Positions 30,901 to 41,130 of a stretch of 45,311 bases of DNA are shown here, piece by piece (the stretch's first letter is position 1; every line of letters starts with the position of its first letter). The notes under the pieces were generated by a model. The model made no database searches. It saw only the letters and a program-made list of their open reading frames with translations, and was not told the origin of the DNA. A program made the position numbers and the translations under genes. The stretch comes from Asterionellopsis glacialis. Its lineage: Eukaryota; Bacillariophyta; Plagiogrammaphyceae; Rhaphoneidales; Asterionellopsidaceae. The stretch lies in NCBI GenBank assembly GCA_014885115.2, contig WKLE02005142.1, positions 1 through 45,311 of the forward strand, read 5' to 3'.

Positions 30901-31557
30901 ATGACTCTCAACATGAACAAGCTCCGTCTTTTGGCTTTGGCCACTGCCGCTGTTTCGGCATCGGCTTTCGCACCACCTGCGCCCAAGACTACTTCTCTTA
31001 CATCGATCGAATCAACGACGGTTCCTTACTTTATTGATCTGGTGGAACCCGAGGCTCCACCCATGGAGACAGCATCTGTTGCTGCCGCAAAGCCTCAAAA
31101 GAAGAAGCCCCCCATGAAGGCCAAGAAGCCTGCCTCTACCACTCATCAGGAAGGCATTTTTTCACCTGTAGTCAAGGCTGCCAAGATTGTTTTGGGTGAG
31201 AAAACCCTCAACAAGGTGCGTGCCAAGGGTATCTCATTACATTCACAAGTTATCGGCGACTTTGTTGCCACAGCTGATACCCCTTTCGGAAAGGCTGCAC
31301 TTCGTCGTTTGTTTACTTTGAGTGACAAAGATGGCAATGGTACAATCGATAAAGAAGAACTTCGTGAAGCCTTGACCGTCTTGGGATTCAAATGGATCAA
31401 GGACAAGCAAGTGGAAGGTATTTTCACACGTGCCGATACCGATGGAAATGGCGCCATTGACTACGAGGAATGGTGTGCTGAAGCCCCAAGGACTTTACGT
31501 ACCAATCTTATCAAACTTGCAAAGAAGAATGGTGGTGAATTGGGATTCCTTGTGTAA
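30901..31557 (+). CDS. Plastid-targeted EF-hand calcium-binding protein
   Basis: The 218-residue protein has a textbook diatom plastid signal: a hydrophobic core (LRLLALATAAVSA) and ASAFAPP at 20-26, with Phe23 at the cleavage site. A Pro/Lys/Ala-rich linker follows. Two canonical EF-hand loops bind Ca2+: D142-K-D-G-N-G-T-I-D-K-E-E153 and D179-T-D-G-N-G-A-I-D-Y-E-E190, with all oxygen ligands present. The C-terminus (APRTLRTNLIKLAKKNGGEL) is a motif I associate with a conserved diatom family. It probably acts as a stromal Ca2+ sensor; no enzymatic domain is seen. The reading frame may have been longer in the past (see the remnant at 31601-31708). Confidence 0.93.
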   Translation: MTLNMNKLRLLALATAAVSASAFAPPAPKTTSLTSIESTTVPYFIDLVEPEAPPMETASVAAAKPQKKKPPMKAKKPASTTHQEGIFSPVVKAAKIVLGEKTLNKVRAKGISLHSQVIGDFVATADTPFGKAALRRLFTLSDKDGNGTIDKEELREALTVLGFKWIKDKQVEGIFTRADTDGNGAIDYEEWCAEAPRTLRTNLIKLAKKNGGELGFLV

Positions 31558-31600
31558 AGCAAGTGCCCAACAGGAATAATCATTCGCCATTTTCAAACAA

Positions 31601-31708
31601 TTGTGTACGGAAGCCCTACAAACTTTACAAACGAATCTTATCAAACTAGCCAGGGAGAATGGTGGTGAGTCGGGATTCCTTGTCGAAGCAGGTGTTCAAC
31701 AGGAATGA
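31601..31708 (+). pseudogene. Decayed partial copy of the EF-hand gene 3' end
   Basis: This segment repeats the last part of the EF-hand gene and its first 3' UTR bases (31471-31583) about 130 bases downstream. It reads EALQTLQTNLIKLARENGGE followed by SGFLVEAGVQQE and a stop. The intact gene stops right after GFLV, at TAA, where the copy has GAA. The copy starts mid-gene without a promoter or start codon, so it is a pseudogene fragment left by tandem duplication. Confidence 0.85.
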
Positions 31709-32069
31709 ACATTACCACTGTACCAAAAAGGCCAAAGTCAAGCGACCATATAGCAATATACTCAAGTGTTAATAGATATAGATTTTGTAATATTAGAATG
31801 AATAGTTTTAAAATAGAGTCGAGGACTATAAAAAAATGTTTTGATGCTCCACCTGTGCAAAGTCGTTGAGATTCTTGAACAGTGGTTTACTCTATCACTT
31901 TCAGTCGTATCGGATTCTTACAAGACGTAAAAGTAAAGTAAACGCATTATACTAATTGTTTAGGTTTATACGCAAGATGAGTGATGCGCACCTGAATTTA
32001 TATGCCTAGGGATATTATGTCGTTAAGAGAAATGTATTTACTTTTTTTCTTCTGTGGGAATGTCTCCTT
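31709..32069. other. Intergenic region between convergent genes
   Basis: AT-rich 3' flanking sequence of the EF-hand gene (plus) and COG5 (minus). No gene or repeat was recognised. Confidence 0.5.
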
Positions 32070-35000
32070 TCAATGACGTCGTCTACGCAAAAGTTCAGGT
32101 CCCAACATCATGAGGATAGAGGGAACACGACGATCACCTTGTTGTAATTGTTGTTTTCCATACCCACTAGATGCTACAGCACTTTCACGTTGTTGATACG
32201 AATCACAACACGCCATGGTAATCATCCAAGCATTGGCTTCACCATCATCAATAGAACCATCTAATTGAACAAGTGTCTTGACATATTCTTCAGGTTTCAT
32301 ATTCTTGGCATGATGGGGTGACGAAAGGAGAGGTGGAGCAAAGCTAAACAAAAAGTGAAATACAGTCGATGGTCGTACATCTTTCACCCATACCTCACGA
32401 AGCATCAATTTTGCAATAATCGATGCTGCCTTGTTTTTATCATCTTCAAGACCTGTCCAAAACAACATTTGACGGACATCCCGCAATTCAGCATAGGGCT
32501 TTCCATGATCAATTTGATTTAATGTTTTGGAACTATTGCCCTTGAAGACTAATTGTTCCAATGCAAATTCAAAATCAGCAAGATCTTGAGTCACATGCAA
32601 CCTTGCCGTTTCACTCAAGGGGCGGATCAATGATACGTTCGATACAAAGGTATAAATCGAATACTTGGCCACAGTGGATGCTACAATCGTTGCAAATTCG
32701 GTAGGTAATTTCGATAGGAAATTCTTGGCAATCCCATCATAAATGGTGGATAAATGTTTTTCCACAAAGGATGTACCTTGCTCACCCATGGCAACATCAC
32801 CACCCATACCAGTGTTCTCACTAAGGTATGTACCATGATGCATTTTAGCAATGGCATCAGCGACACGACGATTCAAGGCACGACAAAGTGGAGTGAGGAT
32901 TAGTGACTTGGCCGTATTTTCAATCTCTTGCAAGGCAGGTAAAAGAGCTGCTTGACACAAACTGGCAGCTTCTTCATGTTGAGCTGACGTTGCAGGTCGG
33001 TAGGGTACCACAAATGTGTTTTCAGGTGCGGTCCGTAAGGTAGTTGCCAAGGCACTCATGACACTTGACACCTTCAGGTCATGATCAAGTGCCGCGGAAG
33101 GCGTAACGTCATTAGTAGTAGACAAGCATCCATCTTCACCGGCACCACTTACAGCACCAGCAGCCTGTTGACAAAATTGTTTTACCATATCAACAATACT
33201 TTCGGCTACCATGGATGTCATACTTAATTCACCACCACCTTCACGTGGATCCGCCAATGACAATTCTTGACGTATAATGGCATCTAATTTTTGTAAATCA
33301 TATTTCGATGGCAATGTAGGTAAGACCGACGTAGTGATACCATCTTCGTCGACAGCAACTCCTGCAGGGAACATGTATTGTAACGGGGCACATAGGCGTT
33401 CAATAGATGCGTCCAAGAAGGCTTTTTTGAGTGGTAACAATCCACCACCAATACCATCACTCCCCTGAAGTGTTTTCCATTCCGTCGATTGAAAAATAGC
33501 GGATAAAGATGATACGGTTGTTGTAGTCGACGAGGATGACAAATCTTTTGAGGCAGATGATGATCCATCCTTGGATGAGGATGCATCTGCTCGTGTCCAT
33601 GTGTCTGCACTCGCCATACCAATCACAGAAAAGGTATTGGAAGAAGTAGTAGCAGAAGAAGAATTTCGTTTCGAATCTTTCTGTCGCAAGGCTGAAGTAC
33701 CATTTCCTTTCGCTTTAGTCCACTTGAGGAATGAATCATCTAAACTTGCAGAACCACCTAATATTCCAATCGAAGAGGACGCCGTTGCATCATCTAACGC
33801 GGATGAAGAGGATGTCGACGCTGTACCTGCTTGCATGGTATCATACAACGACCCCAACATATCTAATGCCGCCGCACGTACAGCAGGATACAATCCCGCC
33901 ACATCCAATGTTAATTTACCATTTTCATGATCCAAGACAACATCTAAATCTTGTCCAATCATATCACATAATTTATTCCAATAGATACTAAAGATACTAA
34001 ACTCTTGTGTTTCTGGATTGTAATAACTCGAAAAATCAGGTGGGATGGGTGCAGCGGATACCACGTCCACAAACAGTTGCCGTGTCGTTGGGTCCGACTT
34101 GCGACATAGGACACGATGTAAATCCCATACATTGGATGTCACATCCAACATCCCACTCGACCATGTCGATGCCGCAATGGCACGCAAATCTTTTAGTTTT
34201 TTCTTAAGGACACGTTCCGTTTCACCTGGTTTATGTTTCAGCCCCACAGCAACCTTGGCTTCCATGGTTGCCTTTTCCATGAGTTTTTGAATACTCTCGG
34301 GACTAAATAATTCTTGTGATACAATTTGGGCTCTATCCAGGGCATGTTGTACAGCCGACCATGCGGCTTGAGGCAATTCACGTAAATGATAATACACTTG
34401 TAACGTGGCACCTAATTGTACCACAGACCCACGTGTCGCACCACTCGCATTATTGTAATTGATGGTATGATCTTCTTGATGTTGTGCCAATAATTCCGCC
34501 GCTGCCTTTCGTACAGCTACAGCGGCACGTTGTGCTTCCGGGCGCATTTCTTCGACAATCTCAATTTGTGGCGTCGTATGGAATTCAGGACGTGCCAACA
34601 AATCTTCCAAAACAGCCACAGACGCAGCCGCTCTGGTCAAATCACGCAAATCATCTTTCCAATCATACCCTTGCAATTTAGAGGATTCAAATTGGATGCG
34701 CAAAATCATTTTCAAGGTGGCGGATAAATCCAACACGCGTGATAATTTGGACGTTGCCGTTTCCATACGTTTCAATCCACGAGTCAAGGATGTTTCGACA
34801 CGGCGTGCGACACCTTCCAATACCTCTCCTTGACGTTGCAATCGATGACACCGTTCACGTGTCGATGCAAGTGTTGTTATTGTGGAACTGGTGTTATTGT
34901 CATTGTCCGTACTTTGGGAGGATAAGGTATACCCATGCAAATTCATCAGGGGTCCCGCCACAGCTTCAGGACTTGTCCGTGAAACACGTTCCGCTAAACT

Positions 35001-35390
35001 TTCGACCAATGCTAATTTACGATCAACTTCAGCAAATGCTTCTGTTGCTCGTGCTTGTGCACTACTGCTACTTGAACCCTCCTGATCACCATCTTGTTGA
35101 AGCAAGGCAGCTGCATAGGCAAATGACGATTCTTCTGAATGGGATGTAGATATATGCAATTCATGTTGTTGAAGTAATCGATCTTCTCTTAATAACATTT
35201 GAAGAGATGCTGATGCTTGTTTGGCAGCTGAATTACTGGCACTCTTGTTGCTATTGCTATTGCTGCTGGTATTGTTGTTGTTCGCGTTTGCAGTGTTGGA
35301 TTCATTCTGTTCCGATTGTTGTTTCGTATTGGAAGAAGACGATGTTGCACTTACACCTGATTCGTTTGCATTGTATCTTGACAACGCCAT
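32070..35390 (-). CDS. COG5: Conserved oligomeric Golgi complex subunit 5
   Basis: COG5 is a subunit of lobe B of the COG tethering complex, which guides retrograde vesicles within the Golgi. The 1106-residue protein is longer than the human one (about 840) owing to Ser/Asn/Ala-rich inserts, mainly in the first 110 residues and around 550-690. Family matches are a helical N-terminal half with repeated L...RV...L segments, LQVYYHLRELPQAAWSAVQ (family: LQVFYNLGTL), WDLHRVLCRKSDP, RPLSETARLHVTQDLADFEF, and a C-terminal STVFHFLFSFAPPLLSSP before a Glu/Ser/Gln tail. It lacks a signal peptide or membrane helix, as expected for a peripheral Golgi protein. One exon; start ATG 35390 follows a short leader. 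Confidence 0.88.
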   Translation of the reverse strand: MALSRYNANESGVSATSSSSNTKQQSEQNESNTANANNNNTSSNSNSNKSASNSAAKQASASLQMLLREDRLLQQHELHISTSHSEESSFAYAAALLQQDGDQEGSSSSSAQARATEAFAEVDRKLALVESLAERVSRTSPEAVAGPLMNLHGYTLSSQSTDNDNNTSSTITTLASTRERCHRLQRQGEVLEGVARRVETSLTRGLKRMETATSKLSRVLDLSATLKMILRIQFESSKLQGYDWKDDLRDLTRAAASVAVLEDLLARPEFHTTPQIEIVEEMRPEAQRAAVAVRKAAAELLAQHQEDHTINYNNASGATRGSVVQLGATLQVYYHLRELPQAAWSAVQHALDRAQIVSQELFSPESIQKLMEKATMEAKVAVGLKHKPGETERVLKKKLKDLRAIAASTWSSGMLDVTSNVWDLHRVLCRKSDPTTRQLFVDVVSAAPIPPDFSSYYNPETQEFSIFSIYWNKLCDMIGQDLDVVLDHENGKLTLDVAGLYPAVRAAALDMLGSLYDTMQAGTASTSSSSALDDATASSSIGILGGSASLDDSFLKWTKAKGNGTSALRQKDSKRNSSSATTSSNTFSVIGMASADTWTRADASSSKDGSSSASKDLSSSSTTTTVSSLSAIFQSTEWKTLQGSDGIGGGLLPLKKAFLDASIERLCAPLQYMFPAGVAVDEDGITTSVLPTLPSKYDLQKLDAIIRQELSLADPREGGGELSMTSMVAESIVDMVKQFCQQAAGAVSGAGEDGCLSTTNDVTPSAALDHDLKVSSVMSALATTLRTAPENTFVVPYRPATSAQHEEAASLCQAALLPALQEIENTAKSLILTPLCRALNRRVADAIAKMHHGTYLSENTGMGGDVAMGEQGTSFVEKHLSTIYDGIAKNFLSKLPTEFATIVASTVAKYSIYTFVSNVSLIRPLSETARLHVTQDLADFEFALEQLVFKGNSSKTLNQIDHGKPYAELRDVRQMLFWTGLEDDKNKAASIIAKLMLREVWVKDVRPSTVFHFLFSFAPPLLSSPHHAKNMKPEEYVKTLVQLDGSIDDGEANAWMITMACCDSYQQRESAVASSGYGKQQLQQGDRRVPSILMMLGPELLRRRRH

Positions 35391-36016
35391 CGTTGGTTAC
35401 CTGGAGGGCGATCTACCCTTGCTTGTTTCTATCGATGTTTGTTTTTGTGGAACCGGCAGTTAGTTGTATGGTCATTTGCCAGACAAAAACAGCAATGCTA
35501 AAATAAAAAAAAGCACCTCCCAGTTTTTAGAGATCTTTGCTTGCTACACACTCGCGATCCCAAGTCGACTTGGTCAATTATTTTTACTCTGAAACACTTT
35601 ACAGCGTTCTATGTAAATATTATTTTGTTTCATGATTTAAAAAATGCAAAGAAGAGAAGCGCCCACGTTCCGGGTCGGTCGGTCTGTTGCGTCACAGAAA
35701 AGGCCTGTCTCACCAAAAGAAAACGCGGCGAAAAAGAGAACTCCTGTGTTGCGGCGGTTATCAGTTATATACTCCGTAATATAATATCAGATACGAGACT
35801 GTTACCGATCACACTCAATGCGTTTCATAAACTCGTGTGTAGGTCCTATAATACCATGGTCCTACTGTTTGAACGAGTTGGTAAAGCAAGACTCTCTCTC
35901 TCTAGAGAGTCCTACCGGTACAAAGAAAAGCCTGTCGGAAAGGAAAATCCCGAAGACCTCCAGAAACAGGACACAAGAAGAAGGAATATAAAAAAATATT
36001 TTACAAGAATAACATC
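35391..36016. promoter_or_regulatory. Divergent promoter region, COG5 and HDAC genes
   Basis: The 626-bp space contains both promoters. An inverted repeat GACTCTCT...AGAGAGTC lies at about 35890-35909, next to CTACCGGTA, similar to the CTAGA-rich palindromes before 11963 and to CTACCGGTAGTAG near 29995. No gene is called; a long frame crossing this region overlaps the HDAC start in another frame. Confidence 0.45.
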
Positions 36017-37918
36017 ATGCACACAATGGCAACGACATCACCACCACAAGAACAGCAGCAACAAGTCTATTTACTTTTTGATGCAAGGATGGCATTGCAC
36101 CATCCTGTACATCCAAATATATCTACTCCTAAAACAGAAGAAGAATTAGATAATTGGTTTCCACATGAAAATCCAAATCGTATCTGTCGAAATTATAAAA
36201 AATTATTAACCTTGGAACATGAACTTTTGGAAATGAATAAGAAGGATACCAATCATAATCATCGTACGGGCAGTACATGTACTGCTACTGATGCAGGAGG
36301 AGTACCACAAGACTGTCCACCACCATGTAATGGTGTTATCCAAACCAATCCTCTTCAAAATAGGACGAACAGCAGTAGTCGTAGTTGCAGTCGTAGTCGT
36401 AGGAGATTCATTGAACTTCCTTGTCTCCCCGCGGATCGTAAAAGCATTGAATTAGTACATACGTCGGAACATTATGATCGTATAAAACAAACACTTTATT
36501 ATACAAATCAAGAATTGGAAGATATATCTATACCCAACGATTTATACTTTAATAAATTTACCTACATTGCTGCCAAATTGGCATGCGGTGGTGTTATTCA
36601 ATGTGTCAATGCCGTAACTACCAAGACGAAAAAGAATACGAGCCAAAAACACCAAAAGGCGATGACAAGAACAAAACCAACAAGAGCTATTGCACTCATA
36701 CGACCACCTGGACATCATGCACTCAAGGATCAAGCCATGGGTAAGTGTGCAGTTGACTTGGATGTACACTGTAGTCGTAGATTGTTGAAATGTCGTATTG
36801 CCCTACAGCACGCAATCGTGACAGGATGCACGTGCGGTGGTTACAAATACGAACTCTTTCTCTTTTTTCTGTATATTGTATAATTCACAACAACTTTCTT
36901 TATTCCTTCCTTTATTCCTTCACTCTCTTTTGACAATCACAACAAACTACACCCATACATATACTATGTACTATTTTGTATAGGTTTTTGTTATTTCAAT
37001 AACATTGCTGTTGCAGCCAAACATGCCATACATAGTGGTCGAGCCAAACGTGTATTCATACTGGATTGGGATATCCATCATGGGAATGGTATTCAAGAAT
37101 TAACCTATGATGATCCCAATATTTTTTATCTTTCCATTCATCGTGGATCATTTCGAGGATCATCTTCGTCGTCATCGTCGTCGTCATCACCTACAACTCA
37201 ACAATCGCAAACTAATACTACAAACCATAACAATAGACATTATACCAAGAAGAAGCAATGGTTTTATCCTGGTACGGGTCGATATACAGAAGTTGGAATA
37301 GGTGCAGGTGCTGGAACGAATTTGAATATTGTTTGGGGTCAAGGAGGCATGGGGAATGTTGAATATGCGGCTGCCTTTCGTGAGGTTGTATTGCCATTAC
37401 TTTCTTCGTATCTACCAGATTTAATTATTGTGGCAAGTGGATTCGATGCCGTCAAGGGTGATTTGCTGGGTGATTGCGGATTGTCACCTGATATGTATTA
37501 CAAAATGACCAAAAGTCTCTTGAGTACAGCAGAGCTGGGACCGTCAATTCCAATCGTAGTAGCCATGGAAGGTGGATATAATCTAGACGTGAGTGCTGAA
37601 TGTATGGAACAAGTTGCATTAGCCTTATTGGATGAACCGTCTTCGATCATCCATGAAATAGGAGGAGGGGATGTTCACACAGATGTAGATGATGATTCTT
37701 TTTGGAATTGTACGAATATACCACCTAAAAAAAGAAAGATAATTCACATCAATCATCAGAACGACGATCATGACAATCAAGGACTTGAAAATTATTGGAA
37801 TCATGAACAATTCTCACGTAGTGGTAGTGCCATTTCCAAGAAAGCAACTCGATTAGCAGTAGCATCCATCAAGCGATCCAGAAAAGCACTTGGAAATACA
37901 GGACACATGTCATGGTAA
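36017..37918 (+). CDS. Histone deacetylase (class II type), two exons
   Basis: This zinc enzyme removes acetyl groups from lysines, probably in the nucleus. Exons 36017-36740 and 36984-37918 flank a 243-nt intron (GTAAGT...TATAG, phase 1) and give 552 residues. Splicing restores GFCYFNNIAVAAKHA. Catalytic features: PPGHHA with His233 and His234, DWDIHHGNG with zinc ligands Asp271 and His273, the third ligand in SGFDA (Asp396), and the transition-state tyrosine in EGGYN (Tyr440). The segment between SIHRG and FYPGTGR carries a Ser/Thr/Asn/Gln insert of about 30 residues, including ten serines. The N-terminal ~60-160 region also has low-complexity insertion. The C-terminus ends with a basic nuclear-type stretch. 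A second ATG is three codons in (MATT). Confidence 0.93.
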
Positions 37919-38493
37919 CTTTTTGTTCTTGTTGTTGGGGGTGGGGTTGTGCACTTGCACTCTATCAACATTTGTGTATTCGCTCATCTTTACAGAAGTA
38001 ACAGTTTTATTTAGAAAAAGACTTTAGGTTTGGCGTATCATATTGTCCATCGTGATCCATCTCTTGCTACATTTGCGACTTTCTTTCACGATACCTTGAC
38101 ACGGTTCGCAAAGAACAAAGCGAAGACTTGGGACGTTGGTGGGAATAGAAAAAATAGATGCACGCTGGACACATCCCGTAAAGTACTGACTTTACGTAGG
38201 ATTCTACAGATGCTTCATCCAAAATTCAAATCATAACGCAAGGGAGTTTAGATGCTGTGAAGATGGAAGAACGAAAAAGGGATCTTTCTGTTTTTGGTGG
38301 TGCGCGCGCGTGTTTTTGATGGGGATGCGAACTCCTCTTTATCTTTGTGTCTTCTGCATCATGCAATCCTGTTGTTGTTGAGTGATGTCAGACAAGTTTT
38401 TTTCTCTTTCAACCCATTATTATTTGAAATAGCCATACCCGATCGTTTGACTGTTTATTATCACTTCGTGTTTGACATAACTTTGTTATTATA
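37919..38493. other. Intergenic region
   Basis: 3' flank of HDAC and promoter of the next plus-strand gene. It contains a short GCGCGCGCG run near 38304. Small frames here are not supported. Confidence 0.45.
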
Positions 38494-39093
38494 ATGATGA
38501 TTCGTACAACTACAGTCCTTGCTTGGATTGTTGGACTTTCTAGCTTGTCGGCTGCCAATGCCTTTACTACGACCACTACTACTAGTCCTATTACGAAAGG
38601 ACCCTTCTTCGGCGTACGCTCTTTGTCATCATCGTCTACTGCCATGTTTCAATCTTCCAGTAGTACGGGCAGCATTGAAATTAGTGATAGTGTTGGACAA
38701 ATGACAGATCCAGAAAAGCGTGTTTTAGAACTTGTACAAGATTTACATACCTCCACATTACCATTTCGTATTGTTGTAATTGGGAATGGTGCAATATTAG
38801 AAACAACGTCTATTTTGGGACCAACATGCAAGGTGAATAAATCACCTAAATCTGGTGAAATTTTAGCTACCATGGCATCTACGGATAAAAGTTTTGAATT
38901 TCATTTAAAATTAGGACAAGTATCCAAAGTTACCTTGACAAAACGTGAGGTACCCGCAGAAGATAGGACAATGCATGTATTACGTTTCATTACAGGAACA
39001 GGTACACCTATATGCTCACTAATTGGTGGCAATGATACTGGTGAATGGTTCGATACCATGTTAGAAAAATATGGTGATGAAATTCAATTGTAA
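38494..39093 (+). CDS. Small plastid-targeted protein, possible HugX/ChuX-like fold
   Basis: The 199-residue protein begins with a signal peptide (TVLAWIVGLSSLSAANA) with Phe24 after ANA, then a Thr/Ser-rich transit region to about 50. The mature part (about 60-199) is a compact beta-rich domain: FRIVVIGNGAILETTSIL, KSGEILATMASTDKSFEFHL, MHVLRFITGTGTPICSLIGG, and a final helix GEWFDTMLEKYGDEI. The last section resembles the SIQFFD..G....V.L...D...F...LE.Y pattern of haem-utilisation proteins (HemS/ChuX-like). That link is a guess from pattern only; no ligand residue can be named. It is convergent with the repeat-protein gene. Confidence 0.8.
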   Translation: MMIRTTTVLAWIVGLSSLSAANAFTTTTTTSPITKGPFFGVRSLSSSSTAMFQSSSSTGSIEISDSVGQMTDPEKRVLELVQDLHTSTLPFRIVVIGNGAILETTSILGPTCKVNKSPKSGEILATMASTDKSFEFHLKLGQVSKVTLTKREVPAEDRTMHVLRFITGTGTPICSLIGGNDTGEWFDTMLEKYGDEIQL

Positions 39094-39454
39094 GGAAGAG
39101 GTAAGCGACGTGAGGTGGGAGAAGAAAACAATGCAGCACATATGGAAAAGAACCAGAGTAGTTGGAGGGAGAATTCTTTGTTGTTGGTTTCGAATTCTTC
39201 TAGAAAATAACATTTGTGGGAGGTTCATACGTGTGGTAGCTAGCTGATGGTTTAGTGTACCCATGATGCTATTACACAAAAAAACTATAATTAAAACTAT
39301 AATTTAAAGTAAGATGATTTTCTCTCGAAGAAGAAGTATTGAGATAATATGTAATTTATACGTAGTAAGTAGATGGATAGCTATAATTTCATATCTCGTC
39401 TACGGTAAGTGATTATCAATCGACTACTCTCAAAACGTACTACAATACGACTGA
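39094..39454. other. Intergenic region between convergent genes
   Basis: 3' ends of the small plastid protein (plus) and the repeat protein (minus). AT-rich, no feature recognised. Confidence 0.5.
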
Positions 39455-41130
39455 TTAAGCACCCAATAGTTGTGCACCAATATTGACCTTCGCTGACGCT
39501 GCTACTGCTGCTGGAGCAGCACTACCATTGGAACTCAATGTTGAAAGTGCTTTGGCGACTTCCATAGGCCCCCAACGTGACTTTCCAGCCTTGGCAGCAG
39601 CTGCAACATGAGCATTACGTTTGTTGAATAATTCGTGTTGTTGAGAAATGACAGGGACATTCACTGCTTTGCTGGATGCTGTACCATTCGCTTGAGAACC
39701 CAATACAACACGTTCAGCCAATGATAAGCCACCAACACCACCATCTGCTCGTAATCCATGATCAGCTGCCTCAACTTCAGGTGGGACATCTGCTTGAGCA
39801 ATGATAGTAGCACCAATATTCGTAATAGAAGCTTGAGAACCCATTACAACACGTTCAGCCAAAGATAAACCACCAACACCACCATCTGCTCGTAATCCAT
39901 GATCCGCAGCTTCAACTTCTGGTGGAACCTCCGTCAACGCTGCTGGTGCTGCAGCGGCAACAGGTACGCCATTGGCAACAGGAGGAGATGCTGTATTCTT
40001 TGGTACTACAATTGTAGTTGCACCTGAAGCCTTGGCAACTTCCATAGGTCCCCAACGTGACATGCCAGCCTGGGCAGAAGCTACAACATTTGCATTACGT
40101 TTGTTGAATAATTCAACATTTTTCGAAAATACAGGAGTGGCAGGAGCAGCAGGAGCAACAGCGGCAGGAGCAGCTTGGACACCACCTGATACACGTGCAA
40201 CTTCTTGAGCACCCCAACGTGACTTACCAGCCTTGGCAGCTTCGGCAACCTTGGCATTTCGACTAGCATATAAAGTTTGTTCTTTACTCATGGTCACAGC
40301 TGGAGGTGCAGCATCTGAAGTAGCAGCTCCTCCTCCCAAAAGTAAAAGTTTTTGCTCATATTTTTGTGCTACAGCAGCTTCTGCAGCCTTGACTGCTTTT
40401 AATTTTTGTTCTTGAGCCTCTACAATATATTTGGCCATAAAGTTCTGATAGGATTCCAATTTTTGTGTTAATTCTTCTACACTTCCTTCTGCAACGACAA
40501 AAGGTGCTGCTGTCGCAGGTGCAATGGCTGACGTGAAAGATTTATCTTCGTCTTCCTTGACCTTTTTTAAAGTTTCAAGTTCTTCCTTGAGTGCCTGTAA
40601 ACACACATCATTTTTTTTGGAAATTCATATTGAATGTGAGAATACAAGAAAATCATATAACAAAATGCCAACGTCAATAACGCATATAACGTATGCTGTA
40701 CCCAACCTCTCCGCTCTGCTCCTCATTTTTCGGGGAGAGGCGCTAAGGTTTGTCGATTTTTTTTAAAAAATGACAAATGACGTACCTTAATTTCTTCAGC
40801 CTTTTTAGTTTCAACTTCCTTAATCGCACGAAGTTTATCTTCATGTGCCTTGGCCATGTATTCACTCATGGCCTTGGCATTAACTTCATTTGGTTGTGTT
40901 AGTTGTTGATTTGAACCACCTGCGGTCGTCATTTCTCTTGCATTGCTATTATTATTATTGTTGTTCGTGGGACGACTATTGCTTCTGCTCGGCCTGGTTG
41001 AAGTCGTATGAGGAGAAGTCGAAAGCATATTATTGGGTGTTCTATAATGTGCTACTTGATGAAAGCCATTGACGGATGATCCTCCAATGGCCAATAAGGT
41101 AAGTAATTTAGTAGCATAGGACAACTTCAT
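39455..41130 (-). CDS. Plastid-targeted repeat protein with SRWG motifs (candidate linker protein)
   Basis: Exons 41130-40786 and 40594-39455 flank a 191-nt intron (GTACGT...TTACAG, phase 0) and encode 494 residues. The N-terminus is a signal peptide ending VNG-F23. Three families of internal repeat follow. Two helical units (about 89-125, 164-200) share MAK...E.KL.A.K. Three 28-residue units at 224-251, 277-304 and 437-464 share the pattern RNA.V...A.AG.SRWG..EVA.. with invariant Trp242, Trp296 and Trp456. Two nearly identical units start at 338 and 385 (VPPEVEAADHGLRADGGVGG and a further 13 residues). Ala/Pro/Val linkers join them. No enzyme domain is visible. The design (periodic basic-aromatic stickers in a disordered plastid protein) suggests a multivalent binder; the partner is unknown. 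Confidence 0.85.
39691..39931. repeat. Tandem 141-bp internal duplication in the repeat-protein gene
   Basis: Segments 39691-39790 and 39832-39931 are about 90 percent identical, with a period of 141 bp (47 codons). Differences are mostly synonymous, since the encoded 33 residues differ at only one position. Confidence 0.88.

Noticed and set aside
35541..36149. 202-codon plus-strand frame
   Set aside because: It lies mostly in the COG5/HDAC promoter region and runs into the HDAC first exon in another frame; no family pattern.
36741..36883. C-terminal end of a short HDAC protein (reading through to a stop at 36883)
   Set aside because: The sequence from 36741 starts with GTAAGT and loses HDAC similarity; splicing to 36984 restores GFCYFNN.
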